Shown in pieces: positions 9,849 through 18,162 of a stretch of DNA of 64,000 nucleotides. The notes beneath the pieces were generated by a model, which worked only from the letters and a program-made list of their open reading frames with translations, was not told the DNA's origin and searched no databases. Every line of letters starts with the position of its first letter. Positions within the stretch are counted from its first letter, which is position 1. The position numbers and the translations under genes are program-made. The DNA is from Marinilabilia salmonicolor JCM 21150 (GTDB lineage: Bacteria; Bacteroidota; Bacteroidia; Bacteroidales; Marinilabiliaceae): positions 1 through 64,000 of the forward strand of contig NZ_AJKI01000027.1 of assembly GCF_000259075.1 (NCBI RefSeq). Direction: 5' to 3'.

Positions 9849-10691
9849 ATGATGAAAGAATCCCTTGAACCATTTATCATCAATGCTCTCAATGAAGATG
9901 TGGGCGATGGTGATCACTCGTCACAATCATGTATTCCTGCCGATGCCGAAGGGAAAGTACAATTGCTTGTTAAAGAAAGCGGCGTACTGGCCGGTGTTGA
10001 TGTGGCTTTCGAAATATTCAGATATTTACAACCCGATATTGAAATCAGTCCCCTTCTGGGCGATGGAACTCTGGTCCAGCCCGGAGATGTAGCATTTACC
10101 GTCAAGGGAAAGGTGCTGACCCTGCTGAAAGCGGAGCGCCTGGTGCTCAACATCATGCAACGCATGAGCGGAATTGCCACTCAAACACGAGAATACGTGC
10201 AATTGGTAGATGGATTGAACACCAAAATTCTGGATACCCGCAAAACAACACCAGGAATGCGCTTTTTGGAAAAAGCAGCAGTCAAAATCGGTGGTGGAGA
10301 GAACCATCGCATGGGACTTTATGATATGGTTATGCTCAAAGACAACCATGTGGATTTTGCCGGTGGCATAGAAAAGGCCATCAAAACCGCACAAAAATAC
10401 TTGAAAAAGATCGGGAAAGATCTAAAAATAGAGATCGAAGTGCGCAACATGGATGAACTGCAGCAAGTACTGAATACCGGAGGTGTTCACCGCATTATGC
10501 TTGACAACTTCGACACCGGCACTACCCGACAGGCAGTAGAACTCATCAATGGAAAGTATGAAACCGAATCATCCGGAGGGATCACAAAAGAAACACTGCG
10601 CAGCTATGCAGAATGCGGTGTTGATTACATCTCGGTAGGTGCGCTCACACATCAGATTAAGAGTTTGGATATGAGTTTGAAGGCAGTTTAA
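9849..10691 (+). CDS. nadC: Nicotinate-nucleotide pyrophosphorylase (quinolinate phosphoribosyltransferase)
   Basis: NadC converts quinolinate and PRPP to nicotinate mononucleotide, CO2 and PPi in de novo NAD synthesis. The 280 residues match the family. EDVGDGDHSS near residue 15 is the N-terminal signature, ERLVLNIMQRMSGIAT the central helix, ILDTRKTTPGMR and GGGENHRMGLYDMVMLKDNH the phosphate- and substrate-binding loops, and EIEVRNMDE and MLDNF the C-terminal barrel residues. No nadA or nadB lies in the window. It is the second gene of the operon with the DUF4783 protein. Confidence 0.97.
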   Translation: MMKESLEPFIINALNEDVGDGDHSSQSCIPADAEGKVQLLVKESGVLAGVDVAFEIFRYLQPDIEISPLLGDGTLVQPGDVAFTVKGKVLTLLKAERLVLNIMQRMSGIATQTREYVQLVDGLNTKILDTRKTTPGMRFLEKAAVKIGGGENHRMGLYDMVMLKDNHVDFAGGIEKAIKTAQKYLKKIGKDLKIEIEVRNMDELQQVLNTGGVHRIMLDNFDTGTTRQAVELINGKYETESSGGITKETLRSYAECGVDYISVGALTHQIKSLDMSLKAV

Positions 10692-11185
10692 TGATTAACT
10701 TTAAAGTTTCACTCGCAACAAAATGCTTACCACCAAAATATTGATTTGCGTAAGGGAAATGCGTCTTGGGTTGCTAAAACCACTGCTAAAACTTTAGTTA
10801 ACACACGGTCGAAAGCCTTGCCACAGGCATTTTTTATCAAAATCACATTTCCAACGATTTATAGATTAAAAATGCATCTTCAGAAGCCTGGAATTAAAAT
10901 CCGGGCTTTTCTTATTTCTTCTCCTCTCATCTGCAACATTCAATAAAGTTTATGGAAAAACCCAGGAATAAATTGCTTGTTAAAAGACTTGACATCCACC
11001 ACCATCCTTCTTAATTTGCACCATCATTAGTCGGGAAAGGGCCCCCGACAAAAATCTTAACATCTAATCCAAAGAATTATCATGACGCGATTCACCAACT
11101 CCGTGGTGCTATCAGGCACGCAATCCATTCTGACAACAGATTACCCAACTTCTACCTCTCCATAAGGTATTTCCCACAGTACTAT
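10692..11185. other. Intergenic region after nadC
   Basis: Apart from the hairpin at 10884-10913 I see no gene. A 66-codon open frame (10746-10946) has no family resemblance and reads through the terminator, so it is not called. Confidence 0.5.
10884..10913 (+). terminator. Intrinsic terminator downstream of nadC
   Basis: Stem AAGCCTGGA / TCCGGGCTT (one G-U pair) with loop ATTAAAA, followed by TTTCTTATTTCTT. Confidence 0.65.
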
Positions 11186-11315
11186 TCAGAGTCGGTCCAT
11201 AAAGTACCATTTGCGTCCCCGAAGGATCGGGGCAGGCTGTTACGCTTGCAACTGGCACTTTCTGACCAGACACACTACTTTTTACAAACTTTCCCGACTT
11301 CATGGACGGGCACTA
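11186..11315 (+). repeat. F1 palindromic repeat, copy 3 (short form)
   Basis: The ends GTCGGTCCATAAAGTACC and GACTTCATGGACGGGCACTA are as in other F1 copies. The inner part is replaced by the short hairpin CCCCGAAGGATCGGGG, which is shared with copy 9 at 49 kb. Confidence 0.75.
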
Positions 11316-11414
11316 ATTTAATATTAGTGGGCTGAAACTTATGCACTAACCAATTACAAACATAAGGGCTATTAAATCAATTATTCAATTCATTTACCCA
11401 AAACCTTTATCATT

Positions 11415-12200
11415 ATGGCAGGAAAACCAATAGCAACAGTAGGCAGCATGCACGTTTGTCCGATGTGTTCGGGCATTGTTCCTCATGTCGGCGGACCGGT
11501 AACCGGGCCGGGCGCCCCCAATGTATTAATCAACGGCAAACCAGCTGCAGTAATGGGCGATATGTGCACCTGTGCCGGAGGCCCGGACACTATTGTGCAG
11601 GGCGAACCGACCGTTTTAATCAATGGTAAACCGGTGGCTACAGTTGGCTGTATGACAGCGCATGGCGGTATTATCACAACGGGAGAACCAACTGTAATCA
11701 TCTCTTCAGGCACCACTTCTGCACCGAGAGAAGTCATGCCAATCAAAAGAATTCCTTTTCCGAAGATCACCATCATCGATCGCGTAGGCGCCGCAATGAA
11801 AGGAAAGAGTAAAGATTTGAAAGAGGCAAAGAAAAATCAGGAGCAGATAAAGAAAGAGGCTGAGGAGCAGGAGAAAGAACCACTGATTTACAATCTTCAA
11901 TGGCTCAAAAACACCAATGAGACAACCAAAAGTAAAGCCGAACAAATACTTACCCTGAGTGCCTCTGTCAGAGGAATTAACGATGGCAGCAAAATCACCT
12001 TCACGATATTTAAAGAATCAGAAGACCCCAAAGCTGATGATACCGAATTGGACAAGATCACTGCAAGCGTGAAGGATAACAGCGTAACTGCCGACTGGGA
12101 TGTGAATGAAGCCTTATTTGAATCTGAAAGCAAAGAATCCGGGCCATCCAAAGAAAAACTATTGAGTAAACTTTATTTTACAGCCGACCATGACCAATAA
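11415..12200 (+). CDS. PAAR-domain spike protein with C-terminal extension
   Basis: Residues 1 to ~98 form a PAAR-type beta-prism: glycine-rich repeats PNVLINGKPAAVMGD and PTVLINGKPVATVGC with scattered Cys and His (MHVCPMC, MCTCAGG, TAHGG) suited to metal binding at the tip. PAAR proteins cap the VgrG spike of type VI secretion systems and carry effectors. After a Lys/Glu-rich coiled coil (about 120-155) comes a ~95-residue beta-rich domain (LTLSASVRGINDGSKITFTI) that may be an Ig-like adaptor for cargo. The stop overlaps the start of the next gene by 11 bp, so the two are translationally coupled. No other secretion genes lie in the window. Confidence 0.85.
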   Translation: MAGKPIATVGSMHVCPMCSGIVPHVGGPVTGPGAPNVLINGKPAAVMGDMCTCAGGPDTIVQGEPTVLINGKPVATVGCMTAHGGIITTGEPTVIISSGTTSAPREVMPIKRIPFPKITIIDRVGAAMKGKSKDLKEAKKNQEQIKKEAEEQEKEPLIYNLQWLKNTNETTKSKAEQILTLSASVRGINDGSKITFTIFKESEDPKADDTELDKITASVKDNSVTADWDVNEALFESESKESGPSKEKLLSKLYFTADHDQ

Positions 12201-15200
12201 ACCCAAAAGTAACCTGTGTGATATTTTTGAAGATTGCATTACCATACATCCTTTCAGGTATGGATTAATTCGAACAGACGACTATACGGGATTTCCCAAA
12301 ATCAAATTCCCGGTGCCAGAAGCTCATTCCAGCGTTCAGTTTCCCGATTATTCTTTTTTGCCATCGGTTAATGTAGATAATAAGAAATCCTCAGACCCGG
12401 ATAATAAAGAAGATGACAAAAACGGTAAAAAAATCTCGTTTTATGACTCGGAAGAACAGGTCGCTGCTCAGCATTCTACACGAGTGCAGAAGTCTGTGTC
12501 AGACGATGCCAGAACCTTTCCTTCAGGGTATAAATACAGCTACGGGGCTACGCCGTTACATGAGGGCTGGCTCTATATGTATAACGAAACCGATGATTCG
12601 GTAAAAGAGTATCAGGTAGTTGCATCCAATGGCAATCCCCTGTTCAGACTTTGCAGGCTCAACGACATAGAAAAATCCGCTCTGCGGTTGCCCGATTTCG
12701 GAACAATTTGGACCAAAGGTGTAAATGTGGACAAAGACGCAGTGATTTACATGGAATTTTCTCATATACAATGGGATCCTGACATCATTGACAAGATGTT
12801 AAAGAATCAGTCGATGCGTGCTGAAAGCATCCAAAAAATTGATGTTAATGAGTGGGTTGCAGGGAATGCTCAGGATGGCGTTTTTGATTATGAAACAGCC
12901 AAATCCCACTACATTCCTAATCCTTCGGATACGGTTGGGTTTGACTTCCACTACGCCGATTGTCAGGAAGACGACAGCGAGGTTTTTGCCTGCATTCACG
13001 ATCGTGTAGGAGCAGCCAACGATTTGTGCAATGAAATTACCCGTCTGGAATTGTTGCAGGAGAGTTTGATTGCTTCGGTGCGCACGGGTGTGTCTGCTGA
13101 CCTGGCACTGGAAACTCTTCTAAAAAACCCTGAAGCTGAAATTGATAATTTGCCACAGGCCGAAGGTGTAACGGCACCGAAAAAGAGCTTTGAGCATCAG
13201 TATATGATAGCCCAAAGTACTTACAGGGCTTTGTTTGCTGAACTGAAAAACCTGAATGAGAAACGTGACTACAGCAGCAGAAAACGGGACGAGATAGAAG
13301 ATCAGGCCAAAAAGGTGAACCGCGAAGCGGTGGAGAAAATCCTACAGATAAAAAAGCGCCAGGAAATACGGCACGCCATCAATCAAACCCGGCACAATTT
13401 GCACCGCTTCTTAAAAAGCGATTATTATGCTTTTCTGTTTCGGGTAACAGGTGTGGATTATGCCGAAAAATTGAACGATTCAAAAAATGTGTTTTTGTTT
13501 CACGACAGCTGCCTCTCGAAAGACCCGCGATGCCGCGATGCCGATATTGTTACCCGATACGATGCGCCCCTGAATTTTGATACGTATTATTCTGAAAAAC
13601 TGGGCGAGGAAAAATCGCCTTTTGCCAAAATAATGCGCAGTCCTGTAAACATGGATTATGTCAAACCCGAAGAGGCCGAGGAGACGTTGCTGGGGATGGT
13701 TGAAACTTATATTAACGTGGGGCAAAAAGCTGCTGACTTCACATCAAAAGCTGCCGACCTCCTTAGTGGCAGGGAGGCGGCAAATATTCTCTCCGATTTC
13801 CTCAACAGTGCAATATTTGCCGAAGTTGAGTTTGAAGTGAAAGAGGAGACAATTTTGAATGTGGTGAAGTATGCGGAGGAGATTATATTAGAAAGATTTG
13901 GTCAAGAAGAAAGCGATATCCCCAAAAGTCTCTTATCCAAAGCCATCCAAAACAAAATGAGTGGCGATGGTACGGGCAAGGTGCCCACCATAAAGGTAAA
14001 GCTGAAGACCGGAAACACCACGGCCAATAAGGTGGCTGCTTTTTTTGAATCCAAAGGATTTAAGCGACTGGGAGCCGGACTGGCTGTTTTTAACCTGGCC
14101 CGAGCTCTGAAACCCTCCGATGACGATAGTGGTTTACAAGATGCCCTTGCTGTCGGGGCCGCCACTTTTTCTCTTATTCAAAATGTTGGCGAGTATGCCG
14201 CTTTGCGCAGGAACTCTGTCAAAATTCTGGGCAAACGCGTTTTAATGAAGGGCATTATCAGAGGTGCCGGCATTATAGCCGATGGATTGACCATTGTCGG
14301 ATGCCTGTTGGATGCTTCGGATGCCTTCAGGCGCAATAATGCTGAAGCTGCAGTCGCTTACGTTGGCGCAGCCGCTTCTGCAACCGCTTCGTTGATACTC
14401 GTGACAAAGGGTGGCACCGTTTTTCTCTCCACAGCAGGAGCGGGAACCACGGCTGCCGCAGCACTGGCATCCATAGAATTTGTAATTCTCACCATTCTGC
14501 TTGCTCTGTTGACCGCCGGAATGCTTTATATAGCTGCATATTTAACCCACTCGCCCCTTGAAGAATTTTATAGAAATTACATCTTTAATCAAAAGGGGTT
14601 AAAGAAACTATTGTCCAAAAACCAGGATGCAGATATTATTGCATTAATGCAGTTAATACACCTAAAACGAGAAGATATAATTGACGATTATTTTGGGCAA
14701 TGGAGAGATTATGAAAACATCCTTCTGGAGTTTGAAAGCTTGTATCCTGCAGTTTTAGTGGAGTCGCCTCAAATTGTTCAGTCAGAAAAAAGAATGAAAC
14801 TTTCCTGGTGGCAACAAGCCTTTATGGGGCTTACAACTCCCGAAGCACCGGCTTACTTCATCGAAGAAAGAGCAGATACCATTACCTTTAACTGCCATCT
14901 TTTGCAGATAACCCCCAATATGGACATCGATTTCGGGTTATTGTCCTATTCTTCTGAAGAAGGTAAGATGGTAACGTTTGGGGAGGAGTTTATATATAAG
15001 GAAATATTGCCAGATAAAATGTGTGTTAAAATTAAATATGACATATCAAAAATAAATAAATCTCATTTCTACAATGATGGATTCTTCTATATCCGCATTT
15101 TATTAGACCCGATCAGGAATATTTATTGGCCTCGGGAAAATGAAAAAGAACCCCGTTATTTTTTCTTTAATATTGGATTGAAAGGAACCAAACCATCACT

Positions 15201-15423
15201 CTACCTGTTTAACACGACCTTAACGAGAAATCAGGATGGAGACTATCTTGATTATGAAACCAAAAAGAATCAATGGATTATGTCAATTGATGAATTTAAA
15301 TCTCTTGCCCGTATCAATGAAGAAAAAACCATTACCAAAACCAATAACAAGGTGTTCTATGTTGATTACAAATTTGTCATTTATTCTAATTTGTATTGCG
15401 TCATTTGTAGCCTGCAATATTGA
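12190..15423 (+). CDS. Putative type VI secretion effector, VasX-like membrane toxin
   Basis: The product has 1077 residues. The N-terminal ~200 residues carry patterns resembling the VasX N-terminal domain (IHPFRYGLIRTD at about 19-30; GATPLHEGWLYMYNE at about 119-133, then KEYQVV). A helical, Lys/Glu-rich region follows (about 330-400). Residues ~688-790 are strongly hydrophobic, with three or four Gly/Ala-rich helices (GAGIIADGLTIVGCLL; SIEFVILTILLALLTAGML), as in colicin-like pore formers. The ~280-residue C-terminus is not recognised. Coupling to the PAAR gene indicates secreted cargo. Pore formation is an inference from hydrophobicity and the VasX-like head. There is no signal peptide, which fits type VI export. 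Confidence 0.65.
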   Translation: MTNKPKSNLCDIFEDCITIHPFRYGLIRTDDYTGFPKIKFPVPEAHSSVQFPDYSFLPSVNVDNKKSSDPDNKEDDKNGKKISFYDSEEQVAAQHSTRVQKSVSDDARTFPSGYKYSYGATPLHEGWLYMYNETDDSVKEYQVVASNGNPLFRLCRLNDIEKSALRLPDFGTIWTKGVNVDKDAVIYMEFSHIQWDPDIIDKMLKNQSMRAESIQKIDVNEWVAGNAQDGVFDYETAKSHYIPNPSDTVGFDFHYADCQEDDSEVFACIHDRVGAANDLCNEITRLELLQESLIASVRTGVSADLALETLLKNPEAEIDNLPQAEGVTAPKKSFEHQYMIAQSTYRALFAELKNLNEKRDYSSRKRDEIEDQAKKVNREAVEKILQIKKRQEIRHAINQTRHNLHRFLKSDYYAFLFRVTGVDYAEKLNDSKNVFLFHDSCLSKDPRCRDADIVTRYDAPLNFDTYYSEKLGEEKSPFAKIMRSPVNMDYVKPEEAEETLLGMVETYINVGQKAADFTSKAADLLSGREAANILSDFLNSAIFAEVEFEVKEETILNVVKYAEEIILERFGQEESDIPKSLLSKAIQNKMSGDGTGKVPTIKVKLKTGNTTANKVAAFFESKGFKRLGAGLAVFNLARALKPSDDDSGLQDALAVGAATFSLIQNVGEYAALRRNSVKILGKRVLMKGIIRGAGIIADGLTIVGCLLDASDAFRRNNAEAAVAYVGAAASATASLILVTKGGTVFLSTAGAGTTAAAALASIEFVILTILLALLTAGMLYIAAYLTHSPLEEFYRNYIFNQKGLKKLLSKNQDADIIALMQLIHLKREDIIDDYFGQWRDYENILLEFESLYPAVLVESPQIVQSEKRMKLSWWQQAFMGLTTPEAPAYFIEERADTITFNCHLLQITPNMDIDFGLLSYSSEEGKMVTFGEEFIYKEILPDKMCVKIKYDISKINKSHFYNDGFFYIRILLDPIRNIYWPRENEKEPRYFFFNIGLKGTKPSLYLFNTTLTRNQDGDYLDYETKKNQWIMSIDEFKSLARINEEKTITKTNNKVFYVDYKFVIYSNLYCVICSLQY

Positions 15424-15586
15424 GCCAGGCAAGCGCGAAACTTCTGATTCCAAAACCGTATCACAACTTGATACGGTCAGGAAAGAAGTGGTTCCGTTTA
15501 AAGAGAAGCATGACATTTTAGATACCAATACCGTACTGATAGGCACGAGTGATTACATTATTCAAAATGTATTTTTTGTCTTTTAA
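15359..15586 (+). CDS. Small lipoprotein overlapping the effector; candidate immunity protein, possibly truncated
   Basis: The ATG at 15359 lies inside the last 22 codons of the effector, in another frame. It gives a 75-residue product with a clean lipoprotein signal (MLITNLSFILICIASFVAC; Cys19 lipidated). The mature part is only 57 residues, charged, and ends abruptly in VFFVF. Position, coupling and membrane location fit an immunity protein for a membrane-acting toxin. Its stop overlaps the stop of the convergent MFS gene by 3 bp, and immunity proteins are usually longer, so the 3' end may have been lost by rearrangement. An earlier in-frame ATG at 15236 is rejected because it gives no signal peptide. 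Confidence 0.55.
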   Translation: MLITNLSFILICIASFVACNIEPGKRETSDSKTVSQLDTVRKEVVPFKEKHDILDTNTVLIGTSDYIIQNVFFVF

Positions 15587-16764
15587 TAATCCTGAAACGG
15601 TTTCCTCTTTTTGATGTAGATCGTTACCGGAATCGCCAAAAGTGCCATCCCTGCTGCAAACTTAAAGGTGGCTTCGTTACCAAAATGGTCAAAGCCGTAA
15701 CCTGCCACCAGCGTTGAAACAGACCCCAACAAGAAATTACTCGTCATATAAAGACCATTCACAAAGGGAAGATGCTCTGTTTTTAGTTCATGGATAATGG
15801 CCAGAAAAACCGGAGTGGGTGCCAACAGAAAAAACCCCATCGCAATAAGCAAAGGAAAAGTAAAAACTCCCCTGAAATAGATAAAAACCATTAGTAATAA
15901 GGGAGAAATCACGGAAACAATCAGCAGGGTATTTCTTCGACCAATAAAATCAGAGATGGTTCCGGAAAAAAATGTACCCGCTGCCCCGGAAAGATAAATG
16001 ACGGATAAAGAAATTCCTGCCATCCACCGTGACTCCCCTATGCTTTCCATATAACCAGGCAAATAATAAGTCAGACAGCTTTTCATAAATCCCCGGGTAA
16101 GCGTAATACTTCCAATAATAAGCAAAACCGGCAGATATTTCCGGAGGGTATTCATATAAGAAACAGACTGCTCTCCTTTTTTAACCTGTTTGCGCAGATC
16201 CACATGTCTAAACCGTACAAAAAGGATGATGGAAGCCAGTAATCCTGCAGGAATCAGACGAAAAATCCCTTCGAACCCCCACAAATCAATGGCTCCAAGC
16301 ACAACAATCGGCCCCAAAGTGCGGGCCAACTCCCCTCCTACCATATAAAAACTCATGCCACGCCCGGTTCGGTTTCCCGACACATGTTTTACCATCACAG
16401 GAGTGGGCACATGAAACATGGTGGAGCCAATCCCTGAAATAAGCATCAGTAACACCAAAAAAGAATAGGAAGGAGCTACCCCTATCAGGCTCATTGCTAC
16501 AGCTGTAACTGTGGGTGATAAAATCATCAGGTAGCGGATACGCACTTTGTCGGCCAGAATTCCCACCAAAGGATTAAATAGTGTGGGAAGCCTTTGTATG
16601 ACGGACAACAACCCAAAAAGTGTGTAGTTAATGGCCAGTTTTTCTATAATCAGCACTTGAACGGGTGCCAGAAAAGCGGTATAAATATCATGAATATGGT
16701 GAGACAGGGAGATGAGAATTACATCCGGTGTCCTGAATTTATTTTTTTGTGAGTGATCTTGCAT
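15583..16764 (-). CDS. MFS exporter, Fsr (fosmidomycin resistance)-like
   Basis: The 393-residue protein has about 12 membrane helices. The N-terminal ISLSHHIHDIYTAFLAPVQV, the loop after helix 2 (NPLVGILADKVRIRY) and STMFHVPTPVMVKHVSGNRTGRGMS are typical of the Fsr branch of the major facilitator superfamily. These are proton-driven exporters of small molecules, located in the inner membrane. The actual substrate cannot be read from sequence. It converges on the effector cassette and shares 3-4 bp at the stops. It is probably monocistronic. Confidence 0.85.
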   Translation of the reverse strand: MQDHSQKNKFRTPDVILISLSHHIHDIYTAFLAPVQVLIIEKLAINYTLFGLLSVIQRLPTLFNPLVGILADKVRIRYLMILSPTVTAVAMSLIGVAPSYSFLVLLMLISGIGSTMFHVPTPVMVKHVSGNRTGRGMSFYMVGGELARTLGPIVVLGAIDLWGFEGIFRLIPAGLLASIILFVRFRHVDLRKQVKKGEQSVSYMNTLRKYLPVLLIIGSITLTRGFMKSCLTYYLPGYMESIGESRWMAGISLSVIYLSGAAGTFFSGTISDFIGRRNTLLIVSVISPLLLMVFIYFRGVFTFPLLIAMGFFLLAPTPVFLAIIHELKTEHLPFVNGLYMTSNFLLGSVSTLVAGYGFDHFGNEATFKFAAGMALLAIPVTIYIKKRKPFQDY

Positions 16765-16819
16765 AACTAAGTTTTAAACACCTAACATTTGAATGCTCAG
16801 TGGGCACGGAAATATTCAA

Positions 16820-16857
16820 TAAAAAAAACCGTGACACTTTAGACATCACGGTTTTCC
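16820..16857 (-). terminator. Intrinsic terminator of the transglutaminase-like gene
   Basis: Stem AAACCGTGA / TCACGGTTT with an 8-T tract on the minus-strand 3' side, 23 bp after the stop at 16879. Confidence 0.85.
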
Positions 16858-16878
16858 TTGTAATATCTTCATTAATAT

Positions 16879-18093
16879 TTATTCTTCAACTCCCATATAC
16901 AAGCGAACCTGAACCGGTTCATCCTGAATTTCTTTATCTACATTTACAATTTCCCCCCTGGCATTGGTGTAACGAAAAGTATAGGTTGCATTTTTATCCA
17001 CATATAAAGTAAGGAAATCATTCAAGTCCTGCGTAGGACCGCTGGTGCGACCTCCACCAATTTGCTCTTCTCCCTTAAAAACATCAACATTTATTGCCAT
17101 ACGATCATCTCCCACAAGGGAACACTTATCGTTCTTAAGCATAATTATTTCAACTTCAACTAATTCGCCAGAGGCTAATTTAGCCTTTTGTTGCTCATTA
17201 TAGAGTTGCACATAGCGGTCGGTAACATTAACTGCCGGAACATACTTAATATTCATATCCCATACCAAAGGGAAAGAATTGCCGGTCTTTTCAAAACTGG
17301 ATGCCCACACAGCATATTTGGGATCGTTTTTGTCTGCTTTCCCCGCATCGTTCAGAAACCAACTTTTGTTTAACCCACTGGGATAATATTCCGTAAAATA
17401 CCATTGTCCATCTACCCAGACCTCGTTCCAGCTGTGGTTCCCACGGTCGTCATGCCAATTGGCAGTTCCGGCAATACGGGAAGGAATCCCCACTGCTCTG
17501 AAGGCATCAGTAAGCAAAATCGACAATCCCGAGCAGGATGCCATATTTTGTTCCATCGACTCAAACGGACTTTGATCCGGCTTCTTCCGATTGGTGTTGT
17601 ATTCTACCTTTACCACATCCACAATATTCTGATTGACGGAGTCAATCGCTGCTCTGATATCTTTAGCATCTTTAACGAAAGGATAAAACAGCTGGAAAAA
17701 ATCCTCCCGCCAGTTATCCCGACGCTCATTCAGCGATGCATAAGGCAACACCTCATTGAAAAAAACAGAATCTGGCAAAGCTTTTGCCCAGGAAAAAGTC
17801 TCCCGAGCTTTGAAAGCATATTCTATATTATCCTTTAAAAACCCGGCAGACAAACCCTCTAAGTCACGCTGAGGCATATTAACAACCAAAAAGGCCATAG
17901 CCGCTTTTTGAGAATCGGGAATCTCATTTAATGCCGTTTCCAATTCATCCCGGTTTTCTCCGGCAGCCTGTAAAGCTTCGTCAAGACCTGCATGATATTT
18001 CTCAGGCACACCCGGATATTTTGGGGCGCAACCGATAATAAACATTGCAGCTAAGAATGATAGTAATCCTGATAATGCAGATATTTTTCCCAT
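16879..18093 (-). CDS. Transglutaminase-like domain lipoprotein
   Basis: Starting at 18093 the product has 404 residues and a lipoprotein signal (MGKISALSGLLSFLAAMFII, then GC). The longer frame to 18126 puts an acidic stretch before it and is less likely. A transglutaminase/protease-like core lies mid-protein: the Cys in MASCSGLS, the His in GNHSWNEVW and the acidic position in YFTEYYPSG form the expected triad. The C-terminal ~130 residues look like a beta-sandwich. Such proteins are cell-envelope peptidases or amidases in Bacteroidota; the substrate is unknown. It lies 69 bp downstream of valS, with no terminator between, so partial read-through is possible. Confidence 0.82.
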   Translation of the reverse strand: MGKISALSGLLSFLAAMFIIGCAPKYPGVPEKYHAGLDEALQAAGENRDELETALNEIPDSQKAAMAFLVVNMPQRDLEGLSAGFLKDNIEYAFKARETFSWAKALPDSVFFNEVLPYASLNERRDNWREDFFQLFYPFVKDAKDIRAAIDSVNQNIVDVVKVEYNTNRKKPDQSPFESMEQNMASCSGLSILLTDAFRAVGIPSRIAGTANWHDDRGNHSWNEVWVDGQWYFTEYYPSGLNKSWFLNDAGKADKNDPKYAVWASSFEKTGNSFPLVWDMNIKYVPAVNVTDRYVQLYNEQQKAKLASGELVEVEIIMLKNDKCSLVGDDRMAINVDVFKGEEQIGGGRTSGPTQDLNDFLTLYVDKNATYTFRYTNARGEIVNVDKEIQDEPVQVRLYMGVEE

Positions 18094-18162
18094 GTTCGAA
18101 TATTTATAAAACATGAGGTTATCCACCCCATGTTTAAAATAATATGTATCGCTGAAATACGA

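Noticed and set aside
10746-10946. 66-codon plus-strand frame after nadC
   Set aside because: It passes through the nadC terminator and shows no family resemblance or promoter.
15236-15358. Earlier ATG for the small lipoprotein
   Set aside because: It gives a charged extension that would mask the lipoprotein signal. The internal ATG at 15359 gives a standard signal and lipobox.
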